From assembly GCA_023231475.1 (NCBI GenBank), contig JALJEE010001801.1, positions 62,001 through 126,000 of the forward strand: a stretch of 64,000 nt of DNA. Direction: 5' to 3'. Below are positions 1-10,041 of the stretch, piece by piece. Position 1 is the first letter of the stretch, and the number at the start of each line of letters is the position of its first letter. The notes beneath the pieces are model-generated. The model did no database searches. It saw only the letters and a program-made list of their open reading frames with translations, and was not told where the DNA came from. This DNA comes from Seison nebaliae (Eukaryota > Rotifera > Pararotatoria > Seisonacea > Seisonidae). Both the position numbers and the translations under genes were made by a program.

Positions 1-3000
1 GATGAATGAGATGAATCGGGTCTACCGTCACTGCCATCGGCATCGGTTCTTTTCCATTTGAATTCATTCAATGTTCCATTCGAGACATATTTGCACATAT
101 CGACACTGAAATCACAATTCATCAATTTCATCAAATCAGTTCCTGTTGGCGAATAAGTTACAGTGGTGGTAGTTTTGGATATGGTCGTTGTGGTCTTGAG
201 AAGTGGATTGAAGCCGACAACGGCCGTTATTGGTCGGAGTGAACAATGTTTCTCCACGTACGAAAAATCGTCGAATGCGATGACACCTCCGTCATCTTCA
301 GCTTCGAACATGACTAGAATTGTGAACGGTTTGGAGTATTGAGGGATTGGCACCATGGCTTCCACCCATTTGCCTGATGTTCCTGCTTCCGTTGACCATA
401 AAGGAATTGTGGCGGGATTGTAAAGATGAGTATGATGGACAGCTTGATCGGTTTGTTCGATGAAATAATTATTCGTATCATTCTTCAATCGTTCGTCTTT
501 CAATAGAACTGATAATTTTCCCACTTTGTCACCTGAAATGAAATAAGCGAAACGGAAACATGTCATCGATAGAGTTCCATCAATTTCCACACTTTCCACA
601 ACTGCCATATCTCCTTCCTTCATATACATCGTCGTCTCCAAATATAAGATATGACCATCAGAACTTCCCAGCGTATGATCGGCAGTCAAACCGAAATTCT
701 GGAAATAATGTTTCACTTTTGAAACTGAAAAATAAAATTTGCTGATTCCTTTCGGCAACTTCGTTGACATGATTCCATATTCACATTTACTTCCGTCTTC
801 GAAATCACAATCTGTCGCTTTCCTGCATGGATGGTCGAGTAATCGAATGTTGTCGATACCTCTCATTTGAAACAAGGACGATAAACCGTTGAAGGTGGCC
901 GAGAAAAAAATTTGTTTGATGTTGTCCTTAATCGACACGGCGGCATGATGCCAAAGACTTCCACTCGATTGTTGAATTGACCACAAAGTCTCCGATTTGT
1001 TGTTGTTGTTGAGGACTTGGCCGAACGAGAGAGTATTTCCTGGTTTTGAATCGAAAGTGTAATAAAAATAATCGAATTCAACACAAGACGAATGTTGGTC
1101 GTTCGAAAAAGTTTTCGAATAAATCGTTGACGTTCCTGTCTCTATTGTTCCTCCCGGTTTGTTGAGTTGAAGATAATAACCCCGATTACCACTACCGTCC
1201 ACAGATGGTCGTTCCCAGGCTTTGGCGAGATGTCGAAACCAATTCTTATTATCCATCGTACTACTGACATAACCACAATTACCGGATTCGAAATCACAAT
1301 TGATATCTGAATCGATCGTTCCATTGACATGAGTTGGTGATGGAGGACATGAATATTTATAAAGATAAAAATCATCAATAGCGATAACGTCGTCGCTGTT
1401 GAAAACGGGAACGAATTCCAATACGACATGATCGACATTTGGATGATATCGATTTGAAATAGTTAATTTCAATTCTCGCCACACTCGATTATGAGATGAT
1501 TCCGTTTTCCAAAATAATGTTTTATTATCGTTACTTTGACCTTTGTCGACGAGATAAATGGAAAATTTACCCAAAACACTTCCGAACATGAAATAGTAAA
1601 GTGAGAGACATTGATCGACATTTCCCTCATTGTTCATCGATGGTGTGGCTATTTGTGCTTTCAACCGTTTTTGATATACAAATCCATATCGACCGGCAGC
1701 TAAAACGATTCCTGATGCCGATTTAGTGGTATGATCGACTGATGGGCCGGTGTTTTGTAGAGTGGCCAATTGACTCGCTACAGTTCGTTGCCATTCGAGT
1801 GTGTCGTTGGTTGAGATGGTGATCATTCCACAAATGTCGTCGTCGAATGTACAACCGAATTCTTTCTGAGATGGCGGTCCTGAAATGGCGGTTGCTGGTG
1901 TGGTAATTTGATCAAACGGTAACACGTTATTTATTTGAATGGCGTTCGTTGGTATTAATTGACATTGAGTGTTGATATTTACGAAGAAATCATAAATGAA
2001 TATTTTCGAATTCATATTATATGCGAATGATTCGATCATCAATTTGAACCATTCATCATTCGTTTTCAATTTGAATTGACCGGAATTGACCGATTGAAAA
2101 TTATTTGCCGAATTTGAAATCTCCCATAATGTATTTCGTTTATCGGTGATAGTTTGTTGAACGATTCGAATGTAAGATTGGGCGATGTTGTTGAATGAGA
2201 ATTTGAATTGGACACATCGATTACTTTCGGTTTGATAAGAGAAATAACCCGATTGAAGAATGGCATTCGATCGATCCACATCTCTGTTAGTGAAGGTGAG
2301 TACCGGTCGATTATTGGGAATGTATTGTGATGGATTCGATAAGATCTGCCAATGATTTCCACTGGTGACAGGTAAAAAGGAACAGAATGAATTTGAAAAT
2401 TCACATTCCATTTTTTCTTTTGGGCATTCATTTTTCGATAATTCCATATCATCAATAGCGATAAATTGGAGACTATTTTCCTTCTTCGCTCCAACTGTGA
2501 ACGTATTGACATTTTGTAATGGAACGAATGCTCGAATCCATTTGCCGTCTGTGTCGATGATGTCGTCGGATTTCCAGAGAAAATTGCCAATTTCCGATTT
2601 GACGGTGAGACAATTCCCATCACAATTCTTCAAATAATAAGAGAACATGAGACATTTGTATGAATCGACCGTCATGATCGGTAGGGTTTTCAGTGAGAAT
2701 GATCCCATATCATTCAAGAAAATATAATCGCCATAACTGGTAGATAAAGTGGAATCGACTGATGGTGCCACTAATGGAATTTTATTGCTACTCTGATAAA
2801 ATGATATTGTATTTATCTGATCCATCTGTATTGCATAATCACAAGTCTTTCCATCATCGAACGTGCACAACTTCTCGTCGTTCACTTTATTATACATCAA
2901 TTTACCGTTTTTAATGGCGATAAACGCGTCGTATTTGTCGTCGTCCGTTTCCATCACGATGGCGAGCTGATATCGAGTGAACTTCTTCACATTGAATAAC

Positions 3001-6000
3001 AAGTTGAGAGTGTGCCATTGCCCGTCACATTTGTTTGTTTGAGAGAGGAAATATTCCTTCTTTCCTGACCATCCCGATGACGAACGAACGAAAATCTTCA
3101 AAATTGGAATCGATTGACCCGAACATAAATAATCTAGGAAGAATTGTCGATTATCACCATCATGAGATGCTGTTTGTTGCCAAGGAGATAATATTCGAAT
3201 TAAACTATTACCATTCTCGACATAATGATATTGAAATTGTTGTCCGTTTAATGATGGAAAGAATTGCTTCAATTTCGTCCCGATCATCGACGAATGTTTC
3301 AAATGAATTGTGGAAGTTGGAGAATAATTCCATTTACACACGTCCTCCTTCTTATTGAACAGACAATCGACCAATGAATTCGGTGCTGCAGTTTGTACCG
3401 TCGTACCGGTCGCTTCTGTCGTCAATAAAGTAGTTGATGGTTTTGCTGATGACGGATACATGGTACACGAATTATCTAACATTAACAAATCGTCAATGGC
3501 GATGTAGCCGGAGGAGCCGCTTCCTCGTTCACCTTCGATGACGATATGATAATTCGAATCGTAACTATCAGAACCATCAACCGGTACTTTTCCATGATTC
3601 CAACTGACAATTATCCATTTCTTTAACGACCAAATTAATATTTTCTCTTTATTCAATTCTATCTTTCCCTCATTCTTTTTATATTTCACCAAATAAATGT
3701 TGAGACGTCCGAAATCATTTTCCGAAAGAATAAACCAGAAACTGAGACATCTCGTTGTAGTACTATGGAACAATTGAGAGATGATATGTGCCTTCTCTCC
3801 CACATTCTCTCTCGTTGACATATACAAATAATTTCCCGTATCTTTTTTCAATGTATGATCATATTTCGGTCCCACTGCCGTTTTTCCCATTCCTTCATCC
3901 CAATAAGTGGAAGTAGGAAATAATTTTGAATCATCCAAATGACTCCAAAGACAATCGCGATGTTCAATACCATTCTCGAAATCACAATAACCGATATCAA
4001 CACAATTCCGATCGATATCTATCTCAACATCATCAAGAGCGACGAACGATTGAGTGGACGTTCGTTTCGCTACGAATCCGATATGGAAAGTATTCGTTTT
4101 TGGATTTTCAATTTTCATTTCCGTATTTCCTTGAATCCACACACTTTCGTAACTACCTTTTCTTTCCCATGTGGTCGTTCCATAATTCATATCGTCATTG
4201 ACATAATATCGAATTGAAAGTAAATTATCGATATGACTTCGCATTTGATAGAAGAAAGTGACACAGACATGAAGTGTTGTCGTAATATTAGTTTTTTGTC
4301 GGAGATCGAATTGTTTCGAATAAAGAAGAAATTTATCTTTCTCATTCGTCAATTGTCCTTCGGGTGCCGTTTTCATGAAATAACCCGTAGCCAAACCGGT
4401 CGAATGATCATATTGTGGTAATATGGCCGTTTTGCCCGTTACTCGATTCCATTTGAAATTGGTAGGTGTAGAAAAATCGCAAAGATCATTCTCGAAATTA
4501 CATTTGAAATATTTTTCCATTTCTCCACAACTTCCCTCCCTATATCGAATTTCGTCGATGGCGAGAATTGCATATTTATTTCCCTGATAAATTCCTACAA
4601 GGAGAACTTGAATCCGTTTTTCGTCTTCCGTTTTTGCTTGATATGTGTAAGAGAATTCTAACCATTTTTTCCCATAATTTCCGTTCGCTTGAAAAACCGT
4701 TTTTCCTTTACCCGAAACGGAAGTGGTGGGTCGAATATGAATTTGAAATTTTAAAGTTTTTATTCCACCCATCATATAATTCAGTCGGAGACACATCGTA
4801 TTCGATCCCATCGTCAAAATGGGTGAGATCATTCGCCCTTCATCATTGGGAGTGACGGACGACTTGCTAATATCCAATAACAGATATTGACCGTCACGAG
4901 ATTTGGTGGTGACATCATAAATTTTTCCGATAAAAAAAAGTGAATTTGACGATGATGTTCGTTTCCATTTGAGTTGTGCTGTTCCGTCCGAAAACCATCC
5001 ACAGGTATTCGACAGGAAATTACAATCGAATGCTCCGGCGGCTGATGTTGGAATAGCAGGACTGACGGTGGCGATGGTAGTCTGTGATGATGGAACGGCA
5101 TCATCAGGAATCGTATCACAAATTGCTGATGAAACGAATTCGATGTCATCAATAGCGACAGCTGATAATTTAATGGAATCATCAATTCCTAATGATTCGA
5201 TGACGACTTCATATGACACTTTTCCGATATCGATTAATAATTGACCGTCATTCCATTTACCAATATTTTTCGATGTTGCTTTCAATTCCCAATAATTTCT
5301 CGTATGATTACTTGTTTCAGTGAGGAAAAGATGAATATTTAATTGTGGCGATTTGACGGATGAGAAGAAATAAGAGAATTTGAAACATCGTCGATAATTG
5401 AAAGCGGCGGAATGAACTTGCGCTTTTTTTCCCACTCCATTCACTGACCATAAATAATGACCGTCTCCTGATTTGAGTGACGAGTCGATAAGTGGTCGTT
5501 GAATTTGAACGTTGACATTCGATCCTTTTCCTATCGTCCATAATGAATCCATCACATGGAAATTAGTCCATGAACAAAAATGATTCGCTTCAAAATCACA
5601 ATTACCTTTCTTCCCACAATTCCCGTTATTCAATCTCACGTCATCGATCGCTACCAGATCTTTGGTGGATGAAGTGATTGTTGATTTGAAATTTATTCTG
5701 AATCGTTTCTTCGTATTCGATCCAAAGAACATTAAAGAACGTTTAGTCAACGTCCAATATTGGTTGTTTGTGGCTCGAATTGATGTGACGTAATGTTCAT
5801 TTGTGGCTCCTTCGGCCTGAGTGGACAATGTCAATTTTCCATTTCCTTTACTTATCATAAAGAAGGAGAGACAAAATTGAACTCCTGGGCCCGTGAATAT
5901 CGAGTAAGTGCTCGCTGTGAAAGATTCTCCTTCACTTTTCGCCAATAAATAATGACCCGTTTCCGTCGATGTCGTATGATCGTTAAACGGTGTCGGTCCA

Positions 6001-6644
6001 TTCTGCCATTTGTAACCGGGTGTGTCTGAATTCGTATAACCACACATCCCTTCATTTTCGAAATCACAATCGACTGACATGGATGAACATTGTCCCGATG
6101 TTAATCGGAAATCATCAATCGATATGGCTGATAATGGTACCGGTCCCGGACTAATAGCTTCGATGACAATTACCTTATTCTGATCGGTACTACCTTTCAA
6201 AATTACTTCGATTTCTTTCCATTCCTCATTCGTGTTATCGACGGTGGCATATGGTTTCTTTCCATTCGTATCTACATCATTTTCATTCAACAGATACAAA
6301 TTTAATGTCATCGCTTCGTAGCCTTTGATGATGGTCCAGAAAGAGAAACAACCGATTGTTTCTTTCTCGATGAGTGGACTGGTCAATTTGGTGGAGACGC
6401 CTTGGACCACATTCACCGAATCTGCTATGAGAATATAACCATATTTCGAATTGGACGAATGGTCTTTATCTGGTACTTCCATATATTTCGAGGTTGATAC
6501 GATCGTCCTCTCCCATTTAAACTTTCCACTTCCTCTCGTCCATGAGCAGAAGTCCTGGTCGAACGTGCAATTTAAATTGACGCTCCACGCCACTCTCGTT
6601 GCGAGGATAACGAGGACACATATCAGAATGTGTCGATTCCTCAT
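1..6644 (-). CDS. Secreted/ectodomain protein with at least 13 MAM domains (partial, runs off left edge)
   Basis: One reading frame stays open from an ATG at 6644 to the window edge (about 2,214 codons, no intron seen). It opens with a signal peptide (MRNRHILICVLVILA). Thirteen MAM units follow at roughly 500 bp spacing. Each starts with a Cys-x-Phe-Asp/Glu core such as NCTFDQDFCSW or NCDFESGNCGY and ends with an I-A-I-D-D motif and a Cys. Unit starts lie near 6580, 6065, 5600, 5025, 4505, 3985, 3370, 2865, 2405, 1855, 1300, 810 and 115. Thr/Ser-rich linkers separate some units. MAM domains mediate adhesion or protein interaction outside the cell. MAM is certain. Whether LDL-receptor class A or a membrane anchor follows lies outside the window. 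Confidence 0.9.
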   Translation of the reverse strand, partial: MRNRHILICVLVILATRVAWSVNLNCTFDQDFCSWTRGSGKFKWERTIVSTSKYMEVPDKDHSSNSKYGYILIADSVNVVQGVSTKLTSPLIEKETIGCFSFWTIIKGYEAMTLNLYLLNENDVDTNGKKPYATVDNTNEEWKEIEVILKGSTDQNKVIVIEAISPGPVPLSAISIDDFRLTSGQCSSMSVDCDFENEGMCGYTNSDTPGYKWQNGPTPFNDHTTSTETGHYLLAKSEGESFTASTYSIFTGPGVQFCLSFFMISKGNGKLTLSTQAEGATNEHYVTSIRATNNQYWTLTKRSLMFFGSNTKKRFRINFKSTITSSTKDLVAIDDVRLNNGNCGKKGNCDFEANHFCSWTNFHVMDSLWTIGKGSNVNVQIQRPLIDSSLKSGDGHYLWSVNGVGKKAQVHSAAFNYRRCFKFSYFFSSVKSPQLNIHLFLTETSNHTRNYWELKATSKNIGKWNDGQLLIDIGKVSYEVVIESLGIDDSIKLSAVAIDDIEFVSSAICDTIPDDAVPSSQTTIATVSPAIPTSAAGAFDCNFLSNTCGWFSDGTAQLKWKRTSSSNSLFFIGKIYDVTTKSRDGQYLLLDISKSSVTPNDEGRMISPILTMGSNTMCLRLNYMMGGIKTLKFQIHIRPTTSVSGKGKTVFQANGNYGKKWLEFSYTYQAKTEDEKRIQVLLVGIYQGNKYAILAIDEIRYREGSCGEMEKYFKCNFENDLCDFSTPTNFKWNRVTGKTAILPQYDHSTGLATGYFMKTAPEGQLTNEKDKFLLYSKQFDLRQKTNITTTLHVCVTFFYQMRSHIDNLLSIRYYVNDDMNYGTTTWERKGSYESVWIQGNTEMKIENPKTNTFHIGFVAKRTSTQSFVALDDVEIDIDRNCVDIGYCDFENGIEHRDCLWSHLDDSKLFPTSTYWDEGMGKTAVGPKYDHTLKKDTGNYLYMSTRENVGEKAHIISQLFHSTTTRCLSFWFILSENDFGRLNIYLVKYKKNEGKIELNKEKILIWSLKKWIIVSWNHGKVPVDGSDSYDSNYHIVIEGERGSGSSGYIAIDDLLMLDNSCTMYPSSAKPSTTLLTTEATGTTVQTAAPNSLVDCLFNKKEDVCKWNYSPTSTIHLKHSSMIGTKLKQFFPSLNGQQFQYHYVENGNSLIRILSPWQQTASHDGDNRQFFLDYLCSGQSIPILKIFVRSSSGWSGKKEYFLSQTNKCDGQWHTLNLLFNVKKFTRYQLAIVMETDDDKYDAFIAIKNGKLMYNKVNDEKLCTFDDGKTCDYAIQMDQINTISFYQSSNKIPLVAPSVDSTLSTSYGDYIFLNDMGSFSLKTLPIMTVDSYKCLMFSYYLKNCDGNCLTVKSEIGNFLWKSDDIIDTDGKWIRAFVPLQNVNTFTVGAKKENSLQFIAIDDMELSKNECPKEKMECEFSNSFCSFLPVTSGNHWQILSNPSQYIPNNRPVLTFTNRDVDRSNAILQSGYFSYQTESNRCVQFKFSFNNIAQSYIRIVQQTITDKRNTLWEISNSANNFQSVNSGQFKLKTNDEWFKLMIESFAYNMNSKIFIYDFFVNINTQCQLIPTNAIQINNVLPFDQITTPATAISGPPSQKEFGCTFDDDICGMITISTNDTLEWQRTVASQLATLQNTGPSVDHTTKSASGIVLAAGRYGFVYQKRLKAQIATPSMNNEGNVDQCLSLYYFMFGSVLGKFSIYLVDKGQSNDNKTLFWKTESSHNRVWRELKLTISNRYHPNVDHVVLEFVPVFNSDDVIAIDDFYLYKYSCPPSPTHVNGTIDSDINCDFESGNCGYVSSTMDNKNWFRHLAKAWERPSVDGSGNRGYYLQLNKPGGTIETGTSTIYSKTFSNDQHSSCVEFDYFYYTFDSKPGNTLSFGQVLNNNNKSETLWSIQQSSGSLWHHAAVSIKDNIKQIFFSATFNGLSSLFQMRGIDNIRLLDHPCRKATDCDFEDGSKCEYGIMSTKLPKGISKFYFSVSKVKHYFQNFGLTADHTLGSSDGHILYLETTMYMKEGDMAVVESVEIDGTLSMTCFRFAYFISGDKVGKLSVLLKDERLKNDTNNYFIEQTDQAVHHTHLYNPATIPLWSTEAGTSGKWVEAMVPIPQYSKPFTILVMFEAEDDGGVIAFDDFSYVEKHCSLRPITAVVGFNPLLKTTTTISKTTTTVTYSPTGTDLMKLMNCDFSVDMCKYVSNGTLNEFKWKRTDADGSDGRPDSSHS

Positions 6645-7080
6645 CCCTTCTTACTATTATTGATTTGAAAATTTTCAAGAATTCTTTTCTACAATTAATT
6701 TAATAGTTGAATGTTATTAAAACTTTTTCACTTTTTCTTATCTTTTCAATCCCTTCTATATCATATTAGAGAGACGTTCATGAACTTTAAACAACCATTT
6801 CTTAAACAAACAATCAAAACTTACGATACTGAAATGAATTAACTAAATTCTCATTAAATACCCGACGAACTCCAAAATATTTTCTCAACCACCTACACAA
6901 CAATACTGAGCCGACCAGTTTCTGGTCAGTTCCTTCCTAGCACGTATTCGCCGATTGTTTAACTTCACCAAACACCTTATCTTTATCAATCAATCTTTAT
7001 TTTCCCATCTGCATTAGATGGAAATTAAACAAATATTCACAACGAAAAATAATTCAAATTCCACCTTCATTCACAACAAT
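6645..7080. other. Intergenic, upstream of the MAM gene
   Basis: AT-rich sequence with no supported coding region. It should hold the promoter of the MAM gene on the minus strand and the 3' end of the small reading frame that stops at 7081. I see no repeat or RNA gene. Confidence 0.6.
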
Positions 7081-7254
7081 TTATTTACTTTGTCGTATCA
7101 TCCTCTGAACATGGTGATCTTTCGCCAACCAAACAATACCCGACGCATAAACGATCGCAAACGATCCGAACACCCACGGATGATTCCCAATTATATAACG
7201 CAGCAGTATCCGATGTTGCATGCTATTAAATACGTTCTGGAAAAAACGTTTCAT
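7081..7254 (-). CDS. Short single-pass membrane ORF (57 aa), unidentified
   Basis: ATG at 7254, stop at 7081. The peptide has a basic N-terminus (MKRFFQNVFNS), then a hydrophobic helix (GSFAIVYASGIVWLA), then a short charged tail ending RQSK. Size and build resemble small mitochondrial inner-membrane proteins, but I recognise no family. The ATG follows a pyrimidine-rich stretch ending TTTTAG, so it could be an exon of a larger gene. It lies on the same strand as the two small frames upstream. Confidence 0.35.
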   Translation of the reverse strand: MKRFFQNVFNSMQHRILLRYIIGNHPWVFGSFAIVYASGIVWLAKDHHVQRMIRQSK

Positions 7255-7492
7255 CTAAAACAAAAGAAAAATATGGAAATTTTTTAAATTTCATATTAAA
7301 TATCCAAATTATTATAATTTCATTAAATATATTGAAATTATTATAATTCTATTAAAAATCCGGAAAATATGATAATTTCATTAAAAAAAATCCGGAAATT
7401 TTCTAAAGTTCAATTGAGAATATGAGAATATATTTGAGAAATTCATTGAAAATTAAAATATTAAAAATTTCATAAAAATAAAATTAAAATTT

Positions 7493-7678
7493 TTAATTTT
7501 TCGATTCGTATTGAAGAATCCGGTTTCTGGCACGAAACTCCCCGTAAATGTTGGGCGTTGCTAAATCGGTGTTGAACGCTAACGATGCTGCAGCAGCAAC
7601 AGCTAAAGTGATCATGAAAGATATGGAAGGATTTTTTGATGGCCAAAGTAGTTTCTGAAATAATTTATTCTTTTCCAT
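7493..7678 (-). CDS. Short single-pass membrane ORF (61 aa), overlaps its neighbour
   Basis: ATG at 7678, stop at 7493. It has a basic N-terminus, an alanine-rich hydrophobic helix (ITLAVAAAASLAF) and a polar tail ending YESKN. Its first 14 bases overlap the end of the upstream frame 7665-7865 in a different phase, so the two are either a dicistronic pair or separate exons. No GT donor in suitable phase was found near the junction. The build resembles a small mitochondrial membrane subunit, but no family is recognised. Confidence 0.4.
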   Translation of the reverse strand: MEKNKLFQKLLWPSKNPSISFMITLAVAAAASLAFNTDLATPNIYGEFRARNRILQYESKN

Positions 7679-7865
7679 TCTTCTCCAATTCGTCCAGATA
7701 GAGAATGGGAATTCCTAATAATTTGCGTCGTCGATTTTGTTTGGGAACAAAAATGGGATTTTGTTGAACTCCCCACCAGAAAACGTGTCCGGAAATGATG
7801 AGAGTGAAACTAGCGTATAACAATTTATTGTGTTGGAGATGATGAGTGAGTTTGGTGAATATCAT
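7665..7865 (-). CDS. Short single-pass membrane ORF (66 aa), unidentified
   Basis: ATG at 7865, stop at 7665. The N-terminus is amphipathic and basic, then comes one hydrophobic helix (LLYASFTLIISGHVFWWGV), then a basic segment (KQNRRRKLL) and an acidic end. This is the usual build of small mitochondrial assembly factors or respiratory subunits, though I cannot name it. It is divergent from cardiolipin synthase, with 161 bp between the two start codons, which fits a shared promoter of mitochondrial genes. Confidence 0.4.
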   Translation of the reverse strand: MIFTKLTHHLQHNKLLYASFTLIISGHVFWWGVQQNPIFVPKQNRRRKLLGIPILYLDELEKNGKE

Positions 7866-8026
7866 AATTTACCGACAATTTCAGGAAAACTAAAATTTTG
7901 AAAAAATAAAAATTTTATGAATTTCACTTCATTTTCTTTCCACACATCAAATTTCTCTTTTTTCAAATAAAAGATAGGAGAAATAATATTGTCCAATTGC
8001 AGCACATAAACAATTGGAAAATTCGA
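7866..8026. promoter_or_regulatory. Candidate bidirectional promoter between a small membrane ORF and CRLS1
   Basis: Only 161 bp separate the two divergent start codons. The interval is AT-rich without a clear TATA box. Calling it a shared promoter is inferred from geometry only. Confidence 0.3.
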
Positions 8027-8710
8027 ATGAAATTTCCCACAAATATTATTCTTCCAATTTACAGGAAAGGATTGAAAATTCAATATAAAAATGTGATTCG
8101 AACAATCGTTTCGAAGAGTGAGAAGAAAATTGAAGAGAATGTTTATACAATTCCCAATGCACTCACTCTTACACGAGTGGCATTGTCACCACTTCTCGCT
8201 TATTATATCACTAAAGGTGACACATTGATGGCATCGTCGGTTTTCATAGGTGGAGCAGCGACCGATCTTCTCGACGGAATAATTGCCAGACGATGGAAAA
8301 GTCAACGATCAGCATTTGGTTCTATGATCGATCCGTTGGCAGATAAATTGTTTGTATCGAGTGCTGTTTTCGCTCTCGCTTTTCAACAACTTCTCAATTG
8401 GGGATTAGTCTTCGCCGTTATCGGTCGTGACGTCTTATTGATAACGGCGGGATTATATGCACGCTATATATCATTACCTGAAGGAGAACGACGAAATTTA
8501 AATATTTATTTCAGTCCGAAAAGAAAATCCACTCAAATGTTACCCACCAACGTCTCCAAATTCAATACGGGAATGACATTCCTTCTTCTCATGACGACGA
8601 TTATGACGAATGAACCACAAAATTATTTGCAACTCGCCACATTAGTGACAACGATGGCATCGGCCGTTTCATATTGGCGAATGGGAAGAAAAGCCATAAA
8701 AATATTTTGA
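8027..8710 (+). CDS. CRLS1: Cardiolipin synthase (CDP-alcohol phosphatidyltransferase, mitochondrial)
   Basis: 227 aa from the first in-frame ATG at 8027; the frame extends further upstream without another ATG. The CDP-alcohol phosphotransferase signature is complete: TDLLDGIIARR (first Asp about residue 80) followed by GSMIDPLADKLF. Neighbouring sequence (IPNALTLTRVALSPLLAYY, then RDVLLITAGLYARY) matches animal cardiolipin synthases, and several membrane helices follow. The N-terminus is basic and fits a mitochondrial presequence. The enzyme joins CDP-diacylglycerol and phosphatidylglycerol to make cardiolipin in the inner membrane. A poly-A-rich tail follows the stop. It converges on THOC7. 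Confidence 0.92.
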   Translation: MKFPTNIILPIYRKGLKIQYKNVIRTIVSKSEKKIEENVYTIPNALTLTRVALSPLLAYYITKGDTLMASSVFIGGAATDLLDGIIARRWKSQRSAFGSMIDPLADKLFVSSAVFALAFQQLLNWGLVFAVIGRDVLLITAGLYARYISLPEGERRNLNIYFSPKRKSTQMLPTNVSKFNTGMTFLLLMTTIMTNEPQNYLQLATLVTTMASAVSYWRMGRKAIKIF

Positions 8711-8801
8711 ATTTTAAAAAAAAAAAATTTTATTCAAACAATTTAATATTTTGGATAGAAAATGGTAAGTAAAAGATGGTAATTAATCAGAAGTCTACAA
8801 A

Positions 8802-9806
8802 TTAATCATCTGTCGTTTTGCCCTTCTTTGGATTGAGCATTGTGGTGGTGGAGAGATAAACGTTGATATCAGGAATTTTTCTTTTCAACGATTGACGTGA
8901 ATTGGGTGAATCATCTCCACATTTTTCCGTTTGAATGATATAAGAACTGGAGGAGATTCGGGGCAGATTTGACGGCGTCATATTATCGAGAACGTATTGT
9001 TGGAATTCAGCGGAGCGTCGAATTTGTTCCATAAATTTCAAATTTAATTCTGATACGATTTCTTGTTCGTCCACCATCAATCGATCATTTTCGTCGATGG
9101 ATTTCTCATTTTTCATTTGAACTTCTTCAATTTCATCCGTCATTTCTTTCTCCTCATTCGATTTCTCCTCCTCTTCATTCTCCACTGTTACTTTCTTCTT
9201 CTTCTCAATTATTAAACGTAATTTCTTCTTCATTTCTTCTTCATGATGTAAATTACGTTTCAATTGAGAATATGAATAAGAGAAATTGTAAAATTGTCTT
9301 TGACGAATACGTAACATCTCTGTACAGAATTCTTGATTAGTTTCCAAAATTTTGATTTCTCGCGCCACTCCAAACAATTTCACTTCACTCGTTTTACGTG
9401 GGGGATGTTTCTTAATTTCTATCGCTTTCTCATTATATACGATTTTGTAATCACGTTTCTTTAACGAATCCTCTAATTGAATTTCCGCTTCTTTTATCGT
9501 ATCTAAATATCTCGTTCGATCATCTTCCATCGAACTCTGCAATTTATCAATCTTCTCTTGAGTCTCCAATTCATTCCTCAATTGTCGTTGTGTCACGTCG
9601 TTTGTGAGTTGGATCACATCTAACAATTCAATAGAATCTTCGATCAATAATTCTTGTTTTTCCACTTCCGTCGTCACTAACAATTGAAAGAGATTTCGAA
9701 TAAGTGTTGTTATTCGTTTATCGTCCATCGAACTATCACCCTCCACCATTAATCGCTCATAAAGAACGGATTCGGGTATCGGCAAATAAGGATGATTCGA
9801 TACCAT
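8802..9806 (-). CDS. THOC7: THO complex subunit 7
   Basis: 334 aa, single exon, ATG at 9806. The N-terminal segment LYERLMVEGDSSMDDKRITT and the coiled-coil block with IEIKKHPPR and LRIRQRQFYNF align with the N-terminus and central helix of animal THOC7. The family is usually near 200 aa; this copy carries a longer acidic, Glu/Lys-rich tail and a Ser-rich C-terminus. THOC7 is a small coiled-coil subunit of the THO/TREX complex, which couples transcription to mRNA export in the nucleus. Assignment rests on short conserved blocks plus coiled-coil similarity. Confidence 0.75.
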   Translation of the reverse strand: MVSNHPYLPIPESVLYERLMVEGDSSMDDKRITTLIRNLFQLLVTTEVEKQELLIEDSIELLDVIQLTNDVTQRQLRNELETQEKIDKLQSSMEDDRTRYLDTIKEAEIQLEDSLKKRDYKIVYNEKAIEIKKHPPRKTSEVKLFGVAREIKILETNQEFCTEMLRIRQRQFYNFSYSYSQLKRNLHHEEEMKKKLRLIIEKKKKVTVENEEEEKSNEEKEMTDEIEEVQMKNEKSIDENDRLMVDEQEIVSELNLKFMEQIRRSAEFQQYVLDNMTPSNLPRISSSSYIIQTEKCGDDSPNSRQSLKRKIPDINVYLSTTTMLNPKKGKTTDD

Positions 9807-10041
9807 TTCGATGAACTAGTAAAAAAAATCTGTTTAAATAAAAAATAATTTATAAAATTAAATTTTTAAAAAATTTTCAAAGAAAAAATTTTATGAGAAT
9901 AAATTCGACAATTGCTTATGAGAAATGAATATGAGTAGGATAACTTAATGAAAATGAATGAAAACAACAATTCGAATCGTCAAAAAATTTCCATCAGAAA
10001 AAGTTGTCCTGATGGAATTTATGAAAACCATATTATGGTTT

